Assembly: GCF_000143535.2 (NCBI RefSeq) | Contig: NC_037316.1 | Span: 434,001-498,000, forward strand | Length of the DNA stretch: 64,000 nucleotides | Direction: 5' to 3' | DNA from: Botrytis cinerea B05.10 | Taxonomy: Eukaryota; Ascomycota; Leotiomycetes; Helotiales; Sclerotiniaceae | Shown here: positions 22,745 through 33,970 of the stretch, in pieces | Numbering within the stretch: the first letter of the stretch is position 1 | Layout of the letters: each line of letters starts with the position of its first letter | Program-made: the position numbers and the translations under genes | The notes under the pieces: generated by a model | The model's database searches: none | What the model was told of the DNA's origin: nothing | Seen by the model: the letters and a program-made list of their open reading frames with translations, nothing else

Positions 22745-25504
22745 TCAAAAGAAAAGTATATCTTGATCCTTCCATCCCAAATCCGACAATATCCCATGCA
22801 CACTCTTCTCCAACGCTTCCGGTCCACAGATCAAAACCAATTGCTCACCATCCCTATACCCATTCCCCTCACCATCCATATCCATCTCAAACCTCCCTAC
22901 CTCTTTCTCCAAAACCTCTTTTCCCAATCTCCCTCGTAATCCTTTCCATTCCTCCGTCGGTTGACTCAAAGCATGCACTAATCTACATCTCTGCTCGTTC
23001 CCCTTTACCAGATCATCCAACTCTTCTCTGCACAGAATATCCTCCTCTCTCCTGTTCCCATCTAGCACGATGCATTTCGGTGCACCTCCCACCTCCTCAT
23101 TAAGCACCGCTCTCAATACCGAGAAGATAGGCGTAACGCCGCTTCCTCCACAAATCATCACGAATCGCTTTACCCTCCTCTTTTTACCCCCAATCACACA
23201 CTCTCCCTTTGCCACGTACTCGAATTTGCCAATCGGTCCTTTGAAATCGATGGAATGACCAACGGGGATACTTTCCAGCGCCATTGTCATTTTTCCTCCG
23301 GGCCCCTTTTCATTTTTCAGATAGATCTTGATCAGGATATCTAAGACCCCTTTGTCGGTCCCGAGCGAAAGAGGCGTGTAGGATCGTATGATGGCTTCCC
23401 TGGTCACGGGATCCCGTAAGCGCATCATGAGATGTTGACCCACAGGCAACCCGATGACTTGCTCCACATGATCGAGAGTAAAAGAAAAGATGCGCGTATC
23501 GCTCGAGATAACTTTTTTAGCGGTGAGGACGGCTTTTTGCCAGCTTTTGGGTTGGAGGAAGATGGGACGGAGAGATTGGGATGAGGAAGATAGGGGTTCG
23601 GGGTTGAGGAGGGAAGTGAGGGCTGAGGGGGAAAGAGTACCGATGTGGTAGGCGGGCATCATTGCTTTTGCCGTTTCGGAATGGATGGCCATGAATTCGT
23701 CGGTGGAGTCTTGGCCTGCGGCTCCGGTAATACTTGTTGCGCCTCCCGGGTGACCTTCCAGAAATGGGGCTCCGTCGTAGACTTCGCCGTTGAGGACAAA
23801 CCAAGGTTCCTTTTCATTGTCATGTTGACGTAATTCCTCGATGGAGATTTCACGCTTCACATCGTCCTTTGTCATTTTTATCTCTTGCTTGACTTCGACC
23901 AACGCGACCGATTCATCTTCAGTGCCCATTTTCTCGCCCCAGAATCCATTGGCGAGATTCCCGCCGGCGGATTTTACTCTTTCCATCCATCCTCCTGGCA
24001 TAAGCGCTGGTTGTGTGGGGTGTTCAAAACGTAGATAATCACCTTCTTTGGTAATGGTCACTCGATACCATGGGTTATTCATCATGCCAAGCACACTCCA
24101 GTACATATCCCTGGGTTGAACATTCATACTCTCGTCCATGGCTCTTACCATGATATCTCCCGACATTGCGAGATCTTCGACATCCAAATCAACCTCCCAA
24201 AAGCACCATGTGAAACATGTTTCTCTCCATTCCATATCTAATTTACCTCCGAATAACGTTTCATTCTCGTAGGCACGGTCTCGATAATCGTCTTCGTGGT
24301 ATCGTATATCAGCTAACGCCCATGATTTTCCTTTGTCAAGTGTTACCTCGACTCTCGTGACGCGTCGTCCACCACCACCATACGCGTAGCCCTTCGCACG
24401 ATATGTTTGTTGTCCGCTCACCAAAGATAGTCGCTCTTCATGTTCTGGGTATGCGGTGGCGCTGTTTGTACTTAGATCATAGATGGCATATCTCTCATCC
24501 GTCCACCACTTGGGTTCATTGGCACTCTGCTCTGGGCTAATCATAGTTGGAAGGACTCGGTTATCGTAGATATGGTACCAGTTATCGCTAGGAGCTGCGG
24601 TAACAATAATCTTTTTCAACCATTTCACGCTGCGACCACCGATTTGCCCGGGAACAACAGCTCGTAAAGGTTTACCATGATCGGGTCGAAGCATTTCCCC
24701 GTTCATCTTGTGGGCTACCATGATTCCTCTATTTGGGTCCATAACCCAGTTAAGCTTTAAGGAGGTTCCATAGTAGCCGTTAGGAAGCTTATCGGCACCC
24801 TCCATACAAACATACTTTGCACCTCTCATTGGCATCGCTTTTCTAATCAGTTCGTACATTGGTACGCCTGTCCATAGTGCCGTTGACACGCCTGCAGCAC
24901 CCCATGAGAAACCTTTAGATTTCCGGACTTGGTTCTGTTCTTTACGGCGGTTTCCGGCGCAGACAAGTGTTATGGGTACGGTGATTTGTTCGTATTCTCT
25001 CAGGAGATCTTTGAGTGTAAGAGTAAAGGGTTTTTTGACCAGTCCTTCGACAGAAAATTCCCAGTCGGGTATTGATGAGTCCTCAACATGAGGTACAGCT
25101 CCGTGGTTCCGGACATAGAACAATTCAGGCGATGTGAGAAATCCTTCGTCATATAAAGCGCTTAAAGGAGGTTCGACATTGAAGGGATGAATTCCAGTCA
25201 GCCGAATAAGTCGAGGGTCCCGGGGCACTTGATTGTCTGGTGTTTTCAAATCTTCCTTGAGGATTTCTGTTGGTGGATTTGTCGGAGGTGGGAGAGTGTA
25301 TCGCTGCAATGACAATGAGGTTGAACTAGAATAACTTGATAAAGAACCCAGCTCATCTGAGCTGTTCTCATTAGAATCTGGCGGAGTCTGTGGCAATTGA
25401 GGAATCATTTTCGACATCTCCGCATCAGCCTCGGAAGAGTGTTCATTCATGAATTGAGCACTAGCCATTGCGATTCTCTTTTCCGTATAAGATATCAAAT
25501 CCAT
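22745..25504 (-). CDS. niaD: nitrate reductase [NADPH], molybdenum-pterin/cytochrome b5/FAD
   Basis: Single frame of 919 aa without introns. It reduces nitrate to nitrite in the cytosol with NADPH, the first step of nitrate assimilation. The sulfite-oxidase-fold Mo-pterin domain (about 85-490) contains FYVRNHGAVPHV and VCAGNRR with the molybdenum-ligating Cys182. The dimerisation domain follows. The cytochrome b5 domain (about 552-625) has heme ligands in HPGG (His585) and His608. The FAD/NAD module (about 645-919) shows RSYTPLS (707-713), GQHLMMRL, CGGSGVTP (785-792) and CGP (893-895). All cofactor residues are present. The start at 25504 was chosen as the first ATG; Met13 is an alternative. 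It is not beside a nitrite reductase or nitrate transporter in this window. The upstream region has NIT4-type and GATA sites. Confidence 0.96.
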   Translation of the reverse strand: MDLISYTEKRIAMASAQFMNEHSSEADAEMSKMIPQLPQTPPDSNENSSDELGSLSSYSSSTSLSLQRYTLPPPTNPPTEILKEDLKTPDNQVPRDPRLIRLTGIHPFNVEPPLSALYDEGFLTSPELFYVRNHGAVPHVEDSSIPDWEFSVEGLVKKPFTLTLKDLLREYEQITVPITLVCAGNRRKEQNQVRKSKGFSWGAAGVSTALWTGVPMYELIRKAMPMRGAKYVCMEGADKLPNGYYGTSLKLNWVMDPNRGIMVAHKMNGEMLRPDHGKPLRAVVPGQIGGRSVKWLKKIIVTAAPSDNWYHIYDNRVLPTMISPEQSANEPKWWTDERYAIYDLSTNSATAYPEHEERLSLVSGQQTYRAKGYAYGGGGRRVTRVEVTLDKGKSWALADIRYHEDDYRDRAYENETLFGGKLDMEWRETCFTWCFWEVDLDVEDLAMSGDIMVRAMDESMNVQPRDMYWSVLGMMNNPWYRVTITKEGDYLRFEHPTQPALMPGGWMERVKSAGGNLANGFWGEKMGTEDESVALVEVKQEIKMTKDDVKREISIEELRQHDNEKEPWFVLNGEVYDGAPFLEGHPGGATSITGAAGQDSTDEFMAIHSETAKAMMPAYHIGTLSPSALTSLLNPEPLSSSSQSLRPIFLQPKSWQKAVLTAKKVISSDTRIFSFTLDHVEQVIGLPVGQHLMMRLRDPVTREAIIRSYTPLSLGTDKGVLDILIKIYLKNEKGPGGKMTMALESIPVGHSIDFKGPIGKFEYVAKGECVIGGKKRRVKRFVMICGGSGVTPIFSVLRAVLNEEVGGAPKCIVLDGNRREEDILCREELDDLVKGNEQRCRLVHALSQPTEEWKGLRGRLGKEVLEKEVGRFEMDMDGEGNGYRDGEQLVLICGPEALEKSVHGILSDLGWKDQDILFF

Positions 25505-25594
25505 TAATATAAGATATAAAAGCTGACAAAATCTTACAACTGAAGGGTATGTAGGATATGATGATATTGATCCAGCGAGACCCTCTTGCGCTCA

Positions 25595-25598
25595 GATA
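25595..25598 (+). promoter_or_regulatory. GATA site upstream of nitrate reductase
   Basis: AGATAA core about 90 bp upstream of the nitrate reductase start; a candidate site for the nitrogen-metabolite GATA activator (AreA/NIT2). GATA cores are common, so the call rests on context. Confidence 0.4.
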
Positions 25599-25650
25599 AA
25601 GAGGAAAACGATATTCGACGAAGGTTTCAAGTCAGTGAATATATGAATTT

Positions 25651-25658
25651 CTCCGCGG
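25651..25658 (+). promoter_or_regulatory. NirA/NIT4-type nitrate regulator site
   Basis: CTCCGCGG, an exact match to the Aspergillus NirA consensus CTCCGHGG, 147-154 bp upstream of the nitrate reductase ATG. It also matches 7 of 8 bases of the Neurospora NIT4 palindrome. Confidence 0.65.
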
Positions 25659-25925
25659 GCAACAATAACGAAGAGTGATGTTGCAAGGGAAGACTAGAGG
25701 CAAAACCCAGATCGGTACAAGGAGCAACGGAGTGCAGTGTACCAATTATTTGAAATCATTTCAATCACTAAGTCCCACGGCAGAAATCCCACTAGGGACT
25801 CTCCAGGCAAGTATATCAATAACAAATTTACAGAGAGTATCATCTAACGTCAAACTATGACTTTCCTAAACGCACGATATGGTGAAAGGTGCATCTCCTG
25901 AAGCAAAGTAGGATCTTTGAGGATT

Positions 25926-25933
25926 TCCGCGGA
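25926..25933. promoter_or_regulatory. NIT4 palindrome TCCGCGGA
   Basis: Exact TCCGCGGA palindrome 422-429 bp upstream of nitrate reductase, the sequence known to be bound by Neurospora NIT4. It is directly followed by a TATC (GATA on the other strand, 25934-25937), with AGATAAG at 25958-25964, a compact NIT4+GATA arrangement. Confidence 0.65.
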
Positions 25934-25958
25934 TATCTCTTTATTTTCCTGCAGAGGA

Positions 25959-25962
25959 GATA
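25959..25962 (+). promoter_or_regulatory. GATA site paired with the NIT4 palindrome
   Basis: AGATAAG, a strong GATA-factor core, 26 bp from the TCCGCGGA palindrome. Confidence 0.45.
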
Positions 25963-27957
25963 AGAAAACCTTTCTCTGTATCCATATCTATACCCATCAG
26001 TAGCCATGGGCTTGAACAAGATATGTTTGGTGGCTCAGAGCGGACCATACTTGTGCCTTTTTTTCTTATCTATAAGATGGTCGAATGTGATTGGCTCACC
26101 AGGTTCGGCCACTCCAGTTACTAATAGCTACGGGAACGAAGTATTTCCGATCTCGAGACACAATTGATATGCTTGTCTATACAATGAACTGATGATAAGG
26201 AAGGTTTTCACATTATTGTGCCAATTGACTGGAAAATTCGGTTGGTAATGCCTTTGTTGGTACTCGGGGTTCTTTAGATTGTTTCATGAAATGATTTGAG
26301 AAAGATAAGAAGCTAGATATCCCGGGCTCTTTACCGGACGCTAGCCTTCAATTCGCATGATGATCCCCACGATTCATGTCTTCCTTACTCCGTGGATGCA
26401 ACAGTCATGTCGCAGGCCATGATCAAAAGTCCCTCATATTGAACTGTGTATCAAAACAATAACGCAGTCTGCTTTGGGAGCGACGTCTTGTTCGCGATCT
26501 TAAGACCGAGTTCAACAACTTTGAGGGTTTGAGAAGAACAGAAACACAAGCAGGCGTGTGAGAAGCAAGAAATTAACAACTTGTCCGTGCTATTGTCGTG
26601 AAACCCCTTCCTTTGAATAGTGTCAAAACTTTATGACCGTAGGGCTATCTCAGACATATTATTGTACTTCCAGGAGTTCACAATGTAGGCAAATGTCCCA
26701 ACGCGGCATCGTATCAAGACAGACAACATGGGGCGAAGGAATCATAGAAACAATTACCACCAAAGCTTTCATCGAGTCAAAGCTCGGTATTCGAGCTTGT
26801 TCCTGTTTGCCACGGCCATCAAACCAGACGATGTATACGAGATACTCGCAGTGGAGATAGTCGAGCCCCCGTTTATCCAGCTATTGGTGGAACGAAAGGG
26901 TGGTGTTCCCGAATGGAATTGGAATACCACAAAAGTCTCCAACAACCCGAATAAAATCTTCACAGCCACTATTGAAGTAAAGCAGAAGTTTCGGACGGTT
27001 CAGAGCCCCGCATCAGAAATGCGCATCGTGCGAACAAGTACATCGTGGCAAGTTGGACCGTAACGTTGAAGTCAACGATATAATAGGAAGTGATGTCTGG
27101 ATCTTGCTACATTGTTGAAAGAGGAATGCCCTTTCACATCGTCGATTCCCTGTAGCAAAGACCAAAAGGCCCATTCAGCATGGAAGTTTGAGTGCTCTGT
27201 CACGTCTGTCAGGCCTCGGTGAAATATGCCTAGACACCTCCCTTTGCTGTTTGATCCCTTTGTCAATAAACATGAGCCTCCAAGGTCTACCATTGTAGAG
27301 ATTGGTATTCTGGTGGGTTATGACTTGGAAAAGTTTGAAATCAACATTTCCTGTCGAAATTCCGAGAGAGGGTGCACAAACTTTGAGTCTCATTTATTTG
27401 TGTGAAGGTTCATTCATTCTTGAATGAAGGCAGTGTATGACATATGAAGTCAACATGCTGGATGGCCAGTAAATGTATTCTCAGACCCTTGGCAATGGGA
27501 ATAAGTGGGCAACGTGGTATTCATACTGATTGATCACCTACAGTACTGTCCTCATGAGCGGATAGAGCTATCATGTACCAAGACTAACACGTAGGGAAAG
27601 ATGCAGACCTAACAAGCTCAGCATGACACCATCATCTGCTGCATATGGTTATATGGCTGCAACTATTCTTATGCAGGACAAGACGGCTGTATACCTACCT
27701 TCACCATCTCACCGGCGTTGTAACATGTAGTTACTGACTGGCAAACAAAGCAAGGAAATAAACAATGAATCCCATTCACCATGGATATAGTAATCTATCT
27801 ACTACAATGGAATACGAGAACCGGCCATTTAATTTGTTGCTTGGGACATCTCGATATGCTGATATGCGGATATGTTGACCATGATGCATGTGTCTTGGGT
27901 TGCAGAAGCTTAATCGATAACAGTAGCAGGTTTTGTTAGTTCGATCTCTTCATTCGA

Positions 27958-27990
27958 GCAGCAGCAGTAGCAGTAGCAGTAGCAGTAGTA
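27958..27990. repeat. AGCAGT-type microsatellite
   Basis: Serial AGCAGT/AGCAGC units in the UPF2 upstream region, about 340 bp before its ATG. Confidence 0.8.
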
Positions 27991-28327
27991 TGTTTGGGGA
28001 AGGCAAGGGACAAGGCTCGCACGGGCTAACTTTATTATTCTCTATTGTGATTCCCCAATTCCACAATTTATTGGGAAACTTTCCCACAACCCATCTTTCG
28101 ACTCACCTTGTAATTCCTCTCAACCTACATAAAAGGGTGCTGGACAATCAATTCCAGGGAAACAATCCTCCCCCCAAACCAAACCTTCGTATCCAGATGC
28201 ATCTGTCTGCTTCTGTGAAGTCATACTACCTTTGGTCTTTCTTACAAAATCCCTGATGTGGGGCGCAAGGAACACATATCGCACCCCCCACCTCAAAACA
28301 TAAAGATCCGGCCTGAATAGGCTCATC

Positions 28328-31300
28328 ATGGATCGCAGGAGAAAGCGTGAGTGCTTGCATATTACCCTACGATATGCAGACATGTAGGCTGACGTGAATA
28401 TTGATTTGAAGGCGAACTGCGCGACTTAAACACTCGCGCTTGGAATGGCGAGAAAGGTTGGTTGGATGTGCGAACAACTCATAAACTATTCTGTCTAACC
28501 TTTCAACACAGACATTTATGCCGTGAACAAGTCACTGGATTCATCGCTCAAGAAGAACACAGCCTTTATCAAGCGCCTTCGAACCGCAATTTCAGCTGCG
28601 ACCCTCAGCACCTTCCTACAAGAAATTCGAACTCTTAGCCTACACAAATATCTCTCGGAAATTATATCGGCTTGTTATGAAGGGCTTTGCAGACTCAAGT
28701 CGCCGGGAGAGGTTGAGGCTGGTGTAGAAATTGTCAGCGCATTACATCAGCGTTTTGGGCCGGCAGAATTTACGGAGTTTCTGGGATGGTTGGTAGGAAA
28801 GGGATTAGCTACACCGGAAAAGTCATTATTGAAGAGTCTCGCAGCCGAAGCCCGGGAGAAGGAAGAAAAGGAGCGGATTGTACGACAGAGAGTACTTTTG
28901 AGAGTTGTCACCGAGTTGTGGTTGGTGGGAGTTTTGAGAACGTTGGACGATGTTGCTCGACCAGATGACGCATCTCACGGCAAGGAATCTCTTTCAGGAT
29001 CGTCGAACAAGGCACCAGATACTAAAGCGAAACCAAACGGAGTTGGAAAAGGAGGAGGTGCGGAACCATTTCCTCTCGAAGTTCTCAAGGACCTTCTGGG
29101 CCATGATAGGGATCATGCGAACTTGCCCCTACTGGTAATCTTTGTAAAGGCGTTTGGTTGGGACATACTCGGTGTCAGAGAAGCTGGATACGAGGGCAGA
29201 AAAACTGTAGAGGAAGACGGCACCACGAAGACAACGCTTGATGCCACCGAGGGCGAAGGTGAGAATGAGGATGGCGACGAGAACGATTCGGTGGAAGAGA
29301 CGTCACCCTTAGTGGACTCAACCGAAGATGCCCCTCTAGCTTCACTCGAACTCCAGGAGCGCTTCCGCAACATCCTTAACCGCTATTTTGAAGATGTCAA
29401 GGCACATATCATTCGTGATCAGAAGGCTATTGCTAAACAGGCCCGCAAAGACTCAGAAGCATACGTCAAATCTGGCCAATTGTTTGAAGACCGCCAGGCA
29501 AATTATGAAAAGGCTCTCAAAGCGCAAGAACGACTTGTATCGAACGCTCAGGTTCTCGCGGAATCCATTGGCGCAGAAATGCCAGATCTTAAAGATTCCG
29601 ATGACTCTTCGGCCTTGGGCAATGGAGGCATTGGGCTTGTGAAGGCTGGCGATTATCTGAGAGGAGAAGGCGAGGGCGCAGGTATCTGGGAGGACGAAGA
29701 TGAGCGGAGATTCTATGAAAATCTAGTAGATCTTAAAGGAAAGGTCCCGGGTATGCTCCTCGAAGATGGTAAAAAGAAGAAAACAGATACGGATGAGCAA
29801 GTGGGCAAAAAGGTCGATACTTCCGAGATCATTCCCGCAGAGTCCACTGCGCCCACCGCGAAGACCACAGATGACGACCAATCCACGGCCATTGCCAACA
29901 AAACCATTGGCGCCCAGGTCGATGCATTACTTGCTAGACTCCCTGATCTTACAAACAAAGACCTAATTGACGAGGCTGCAATTGACTTCTGTTTCTTGAA
30001 CTCCAAAGCTTCTCGCAACCGTTTGATCAAAGCTGTGCAAGAGATTCCTAAGGGTCGTAGTGATCTTCTGCCATCATACTCAAGACTAGTAGCAACACTG
30101 GGGAAGTACATGCCTGATATCATAAAAGGCTTGGTTGATCACCTTGATCAAGAATTCCGCAGCCTTCAACGTCGCAAGGAAAAAGAATTCTTAGGTCAAG
30201 CCCGACTAGGAAACATTCGCTACTTGGCTGAGCTGACCAAGTTTGGCGTGGTTCCTGAGCATGTTATATTCCATTGCTTGAAAGTCAGTCTTGACGACTT
30301 CTCACGGATGAATATTGAGATCATATGCAACTTGCTAGAAAATTGTGGTCGATACTTACTTCGCAATCCAGACATGTCCCCTCGAATGACATCCTTCTTG
30401 GAAACACTAAAACGCAAGAAGTCGGTCCAACATATTGGCCAACAGGAGCGCATGCTGATCGAAAATGCCGTTTACTATGTAGACCCACCTTTGCGACCAA
30501 CGATCCAGCAAAAGGAGAGAACGCCAATTGATTTATTCATTCGCAAGCTTGTCTATTCTGATATGACTACACGAAACTATGCTAGGATTATCAGGTCGAT
30601 TCGAAGACTTCACTGGGAAGAATCAGAGGTATGGGCTATCTTTAAACTTTGGACGACATTTACTAACAATTTATCAAAGGTTGTCACTATTCTCGAAAAA
30701 GTCCTTTCCAAACCCGGAAAGGTAAAGTATGGTAACATTTATCTTTTGGCAATTGTTACAAGTGCTCTCTTCCGTTATCACCAAGGGTTTGTAATCACAG
30801 TCATTGACAATGTATTGGAATACATTATCGTTGGTTTGGAGCAAAATGATTTTAAGTTCAACCAACGTCGGATTGCAGAAGCCAAGTACCTTGGGGAGCT
30901 GTACAACTTTCGAATGGTAGATCATCCTGTAATATTCGACACAATGTACCGTATCTTGACATTTGGTCATGGTGAGTTAAAATTGCAGCATATTACAATT
31001 TTGCAGCATGCTAACACAATCAGGTGGACCGCCTGTCCCTGGTCGCACCAATCCTTTCGATATGCCTGATGACTTTTTCAGGATTCGTCTTGTAGCAATT
31101 TTATTAGAAAGTTGCGGAGTTTTCTTTAGTCGTGGCGCGGCGGGAAAGAAACTTGATTACTTCTTGTCATTTTTCCAGGTATATCCTATTCCAATCCCAT
31201 TATTGCTGGCATGTTAACCTATGTAGTACTACATTTATACGAAAGATCCTCTACCCATGGACATTGAATTTATCGTCAGTGATGTTTATGCAGCCACCAG

Positions 31301-32436
31301 ACCTCAATGGAAGCTTGCCTCAAATATCGAAGAAGCTAGTCGTGCGTTCCAATTGGCCATGGCCCAGGATCAAAAGACTGCTGGCATTGAGAAGGTTGTT
31401 GAACCAGAAGAGCCTGATAGTGAGGCATCATCAGACGAAGGAGATGCAGGCATTCCGGAAGGAGATATCGACGATGCTTCCCTCGATTCCGAAGAAGAAA
31501 CGGAAATTGATGCTAATGCCGACAACTTAACATCACCAACAGGGAACGAATCAGAAGAAGAAAACTTCAAAGTCACTCGCCAGGAAGAAGAAATTGATCC
31601 TGAGGATGAAGCCGATTTCGAACGTGAGTATGCTAAAATGATGGCTGAGAGTCTAGATTCCAGAAAATTTGAACGAAAAGCGACATTCGATGTTCCACTT
31701 CCCATGAGACGCAAAGACCGTGAAGTCGCAACCTCGAGCGAATTGCCTAGTGAGACTACCTCAGGAAATGGTCCATCCAGTGGTACAATGGCATTCTCAC
31801 TTTTAACAAAGCGTGGCAATCGACAACAGGTCAGAATTCACCTACACGAGATATTGCAATTGTCACTAACTGCTCACTTACTAGACTCGAACGGTAGCCC
31901 TCCCTTCAGACTCAAATTTCGCAATCGCTATGAAATCACAACAAGCTGCCGAGCGCGAGGAGCAACAACGCATCAAGAATCTAGTTCTGAATTATGATCT
32001 CAACGATGGCGAAGAACAAGATGGTGACTCTGCACTGCAACCCTTACTCCCTAATCCCAATATTCACACTTTCACTTCAGGTTTCGATAAAAATGCCACT
32101 ACAACGTTCTCCAGATCTGATAAGTCTGGTAGTAACCGTAGTGGACAGAGGTCAAGAAAACTACAGCTTAGTGATGTTGATTGGTATGGTCCCCCAAAAG
32201 AGTCTTCTCAGAATCAAACTCCAGGAAATGCCCTAAAAGAAGAGAATCGTGAATCCCGGAATATTCCCGAGTTGGACGTTGGGGTAACTTCAGTATCTAC
32301 GCGAAAAGTTTCCAAGTCATACCCAAACCTCACTGTTGAAAGTAGCCCAAATGATAAAGGTTCCCCCAGAAAGGAAGAGAATCTGCCAATGAGAGATACG
32401 CCTGGAAGTATTTCCAAGAAGTTCCACCTGAGATAA
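28328..32436 (+). CDS. NMD2: nonsense-mediated mRNA decay factor UPF2/NMD2
   Basis: Six exons: 28328-28346, 28412-28456, 28512-30971, 31024-31178, 31227-31829 and 31885-32436, giving 1277 aa. Introns are 48-65 nt with CTAAC/CTGAC branches and all junctions keep frame. The first coding exon is only 19 nt. The spliced start reads MDRRRKRELRDLNTRAWNGE, then KDIYAVNKSLDSSLKKNTAF, the characteristic UPF2 N-terminus. UPF2 bridges UPF1 and UPF3 on exon-junction or terminating mRNPs and is cytoplasmic. Three MIF4G domains are expected: N-terminal (about 25-260), middle (about 470-660) and C-terminal (about 690-900, with SRNRLIKAVQ, FIRKLVYSDMT and TRNYARIIRSIRRL motifs nearby). The acidic C-terminal region and EREEQQRIKNLVLNYDLN correspond to the UPF1-binding part. 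Very secure. Confidence 0.95.
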
Positions 32437-33970
32437 TAATCTGGCTTTCATTTCGGCAATTTGGTATTCTACTTTGAACAGTGGACAACTCAAAAATTTT
32501 GCTTTTATTTCTTCTTGCCAACATTACTAAAACAACAAGGATAGACGAGTGCTGACATTTTCCCCTTTTTCCGGGGACCTCTTAATAGGACATGATAAGT
32601 TTTGCTGTTATCATATTCGCATTTCAACCCCGAACTTTGACTTGGGGATTTAGTTGCGGACACATAAGTATACACTTCTTCTCTGCCCGCTCGATTTGAG
32701 GTTCACTGCAGTCTGTGAATACTTCTTCTTCGGGTGTTCATTCATCAGGGGTATGATTCAATGTGGCTCCTTGTCGACCGAGACACAATCATCAGCAAAC
32801 AAGCAATTCCGATGATGGTCGACGAGTTGATGTTTGTCAAGGTGCTAACTAACCCCAGAGAAGCGGCAAATCTAGCGGAGATGGAGGATCCTAGAGATGA
32901 ACTTCACAATTCACTCGTCGGGATGGATGGGCGCTGAGTTGGTTGATGGCGGGCAAATAAGAAGTGACGTAGATGATGGTGAAGGATCTTGATGAAGATA
33001 AGAGGATTTGGTTGCCAATCTCATTTTCATTCGTCCACTCTTTTGACTTGCTTACTCTGTTGCTGTTCTCGACAGACTGGCCCTCGCTACATTCTTTACA
33101 TACGCATGCATGTTCATGCCATTCTCACTCTCTCAGGCCTTACTCCTTCCTCTTCCTCTTCGACTGATGGATGGAGCATCACGGATTGAGTGCGCAGAGA
33201 TAAGCAATGAGAATGCATGGATGGATTTAGCATACCCGTACATCAGTCACAATCAATTGAGAAGCATAGCACATCGCATCACATCGCTGTTTGTAGCAGT
33301 AAAGTCTCATCGTGATTATGTGATACACATACATACGCAATATATATGATCCATCGATGTGTGAACAATAATACCGTATCGTACGCAGCGTGAGTAACCA
33401 TCCCATAGCCCAAATGCTCACTAAATAATCTTTCGGGATTTCACTTCGTCATCTTCTATGGCCCGTAACTCTACGTAACTCATCACTTCCTCGCGATTTT
33501 TCATCGCTTTCCTGATCTCTCTCTCTCTCTCTCTCTCTCTCTCGCGACTACTCTTATTTTCTCTTCTCTCACCTTCCCCTTCGTTATGTCCAATCCAATC
33601 CATACAAACTTAGCTTTTGAAAATGGGATCAGGGTATGAGTAGATATTAGCTATGAGCTATTAGATTAGCTAGTTGATACAACAGAATATAAACATCTAT
33701 TAAAAATCTATTAATCTTACATTCTCGTCCACTGCTCCTTCCCTGGTTCCCCTCTCGATAACCCCATACGCCCACATCTTTAACAATAACGGATCAAATT
33801 ACAAAATATCACTCCATTCCATTCAAACTCCATTTGTCATATTCATATTCATAACATCCATTCATTCTATAAGATCATTCGTAGCTTCGCAGTTGTACCA
33901 CAACGTACGTCATGCCTATTCTATTTATTTCCACCCAACTCCCTCGCCTTTCACATCATATATTTTCCGT
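32437..33970. other. intergenic 1.5 kb between UPF2 and hsp88 3' ends
   Basis: Convergent 3' flanks. Small frames only, none recognisable. Contains a (TC)n tract at 33516-33543. Confidence 0.6.
33516..33543. repeat. (TC)14 microsatellite
   Basis: Uninterrupted dinucleotide run of 28 bp. Confidence 0.9.

Larger units (their letters stand above)
25505..28327. other. intergenic 2.8 kb: nitrate reductase promoter and UPF2 upstream region
   Basis: Divergent promoter region. Holds the nitrate regulator sites listed separately and a hexanucleotide repeat near 27958. A 111-codon frame (26728-27063, +) is the largest, but I recognise no domain or splice structure in it and do not call it a gene. Confidence 0.5.

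Noticed and set aside
26728..27063. 111-codon plus-strand frame in the nitrate reductase/UPF2 intergenic region
   Set aside because: Some ordinary amino-acid composition but no start context, domain or neighbour exon; kept out as a gene.
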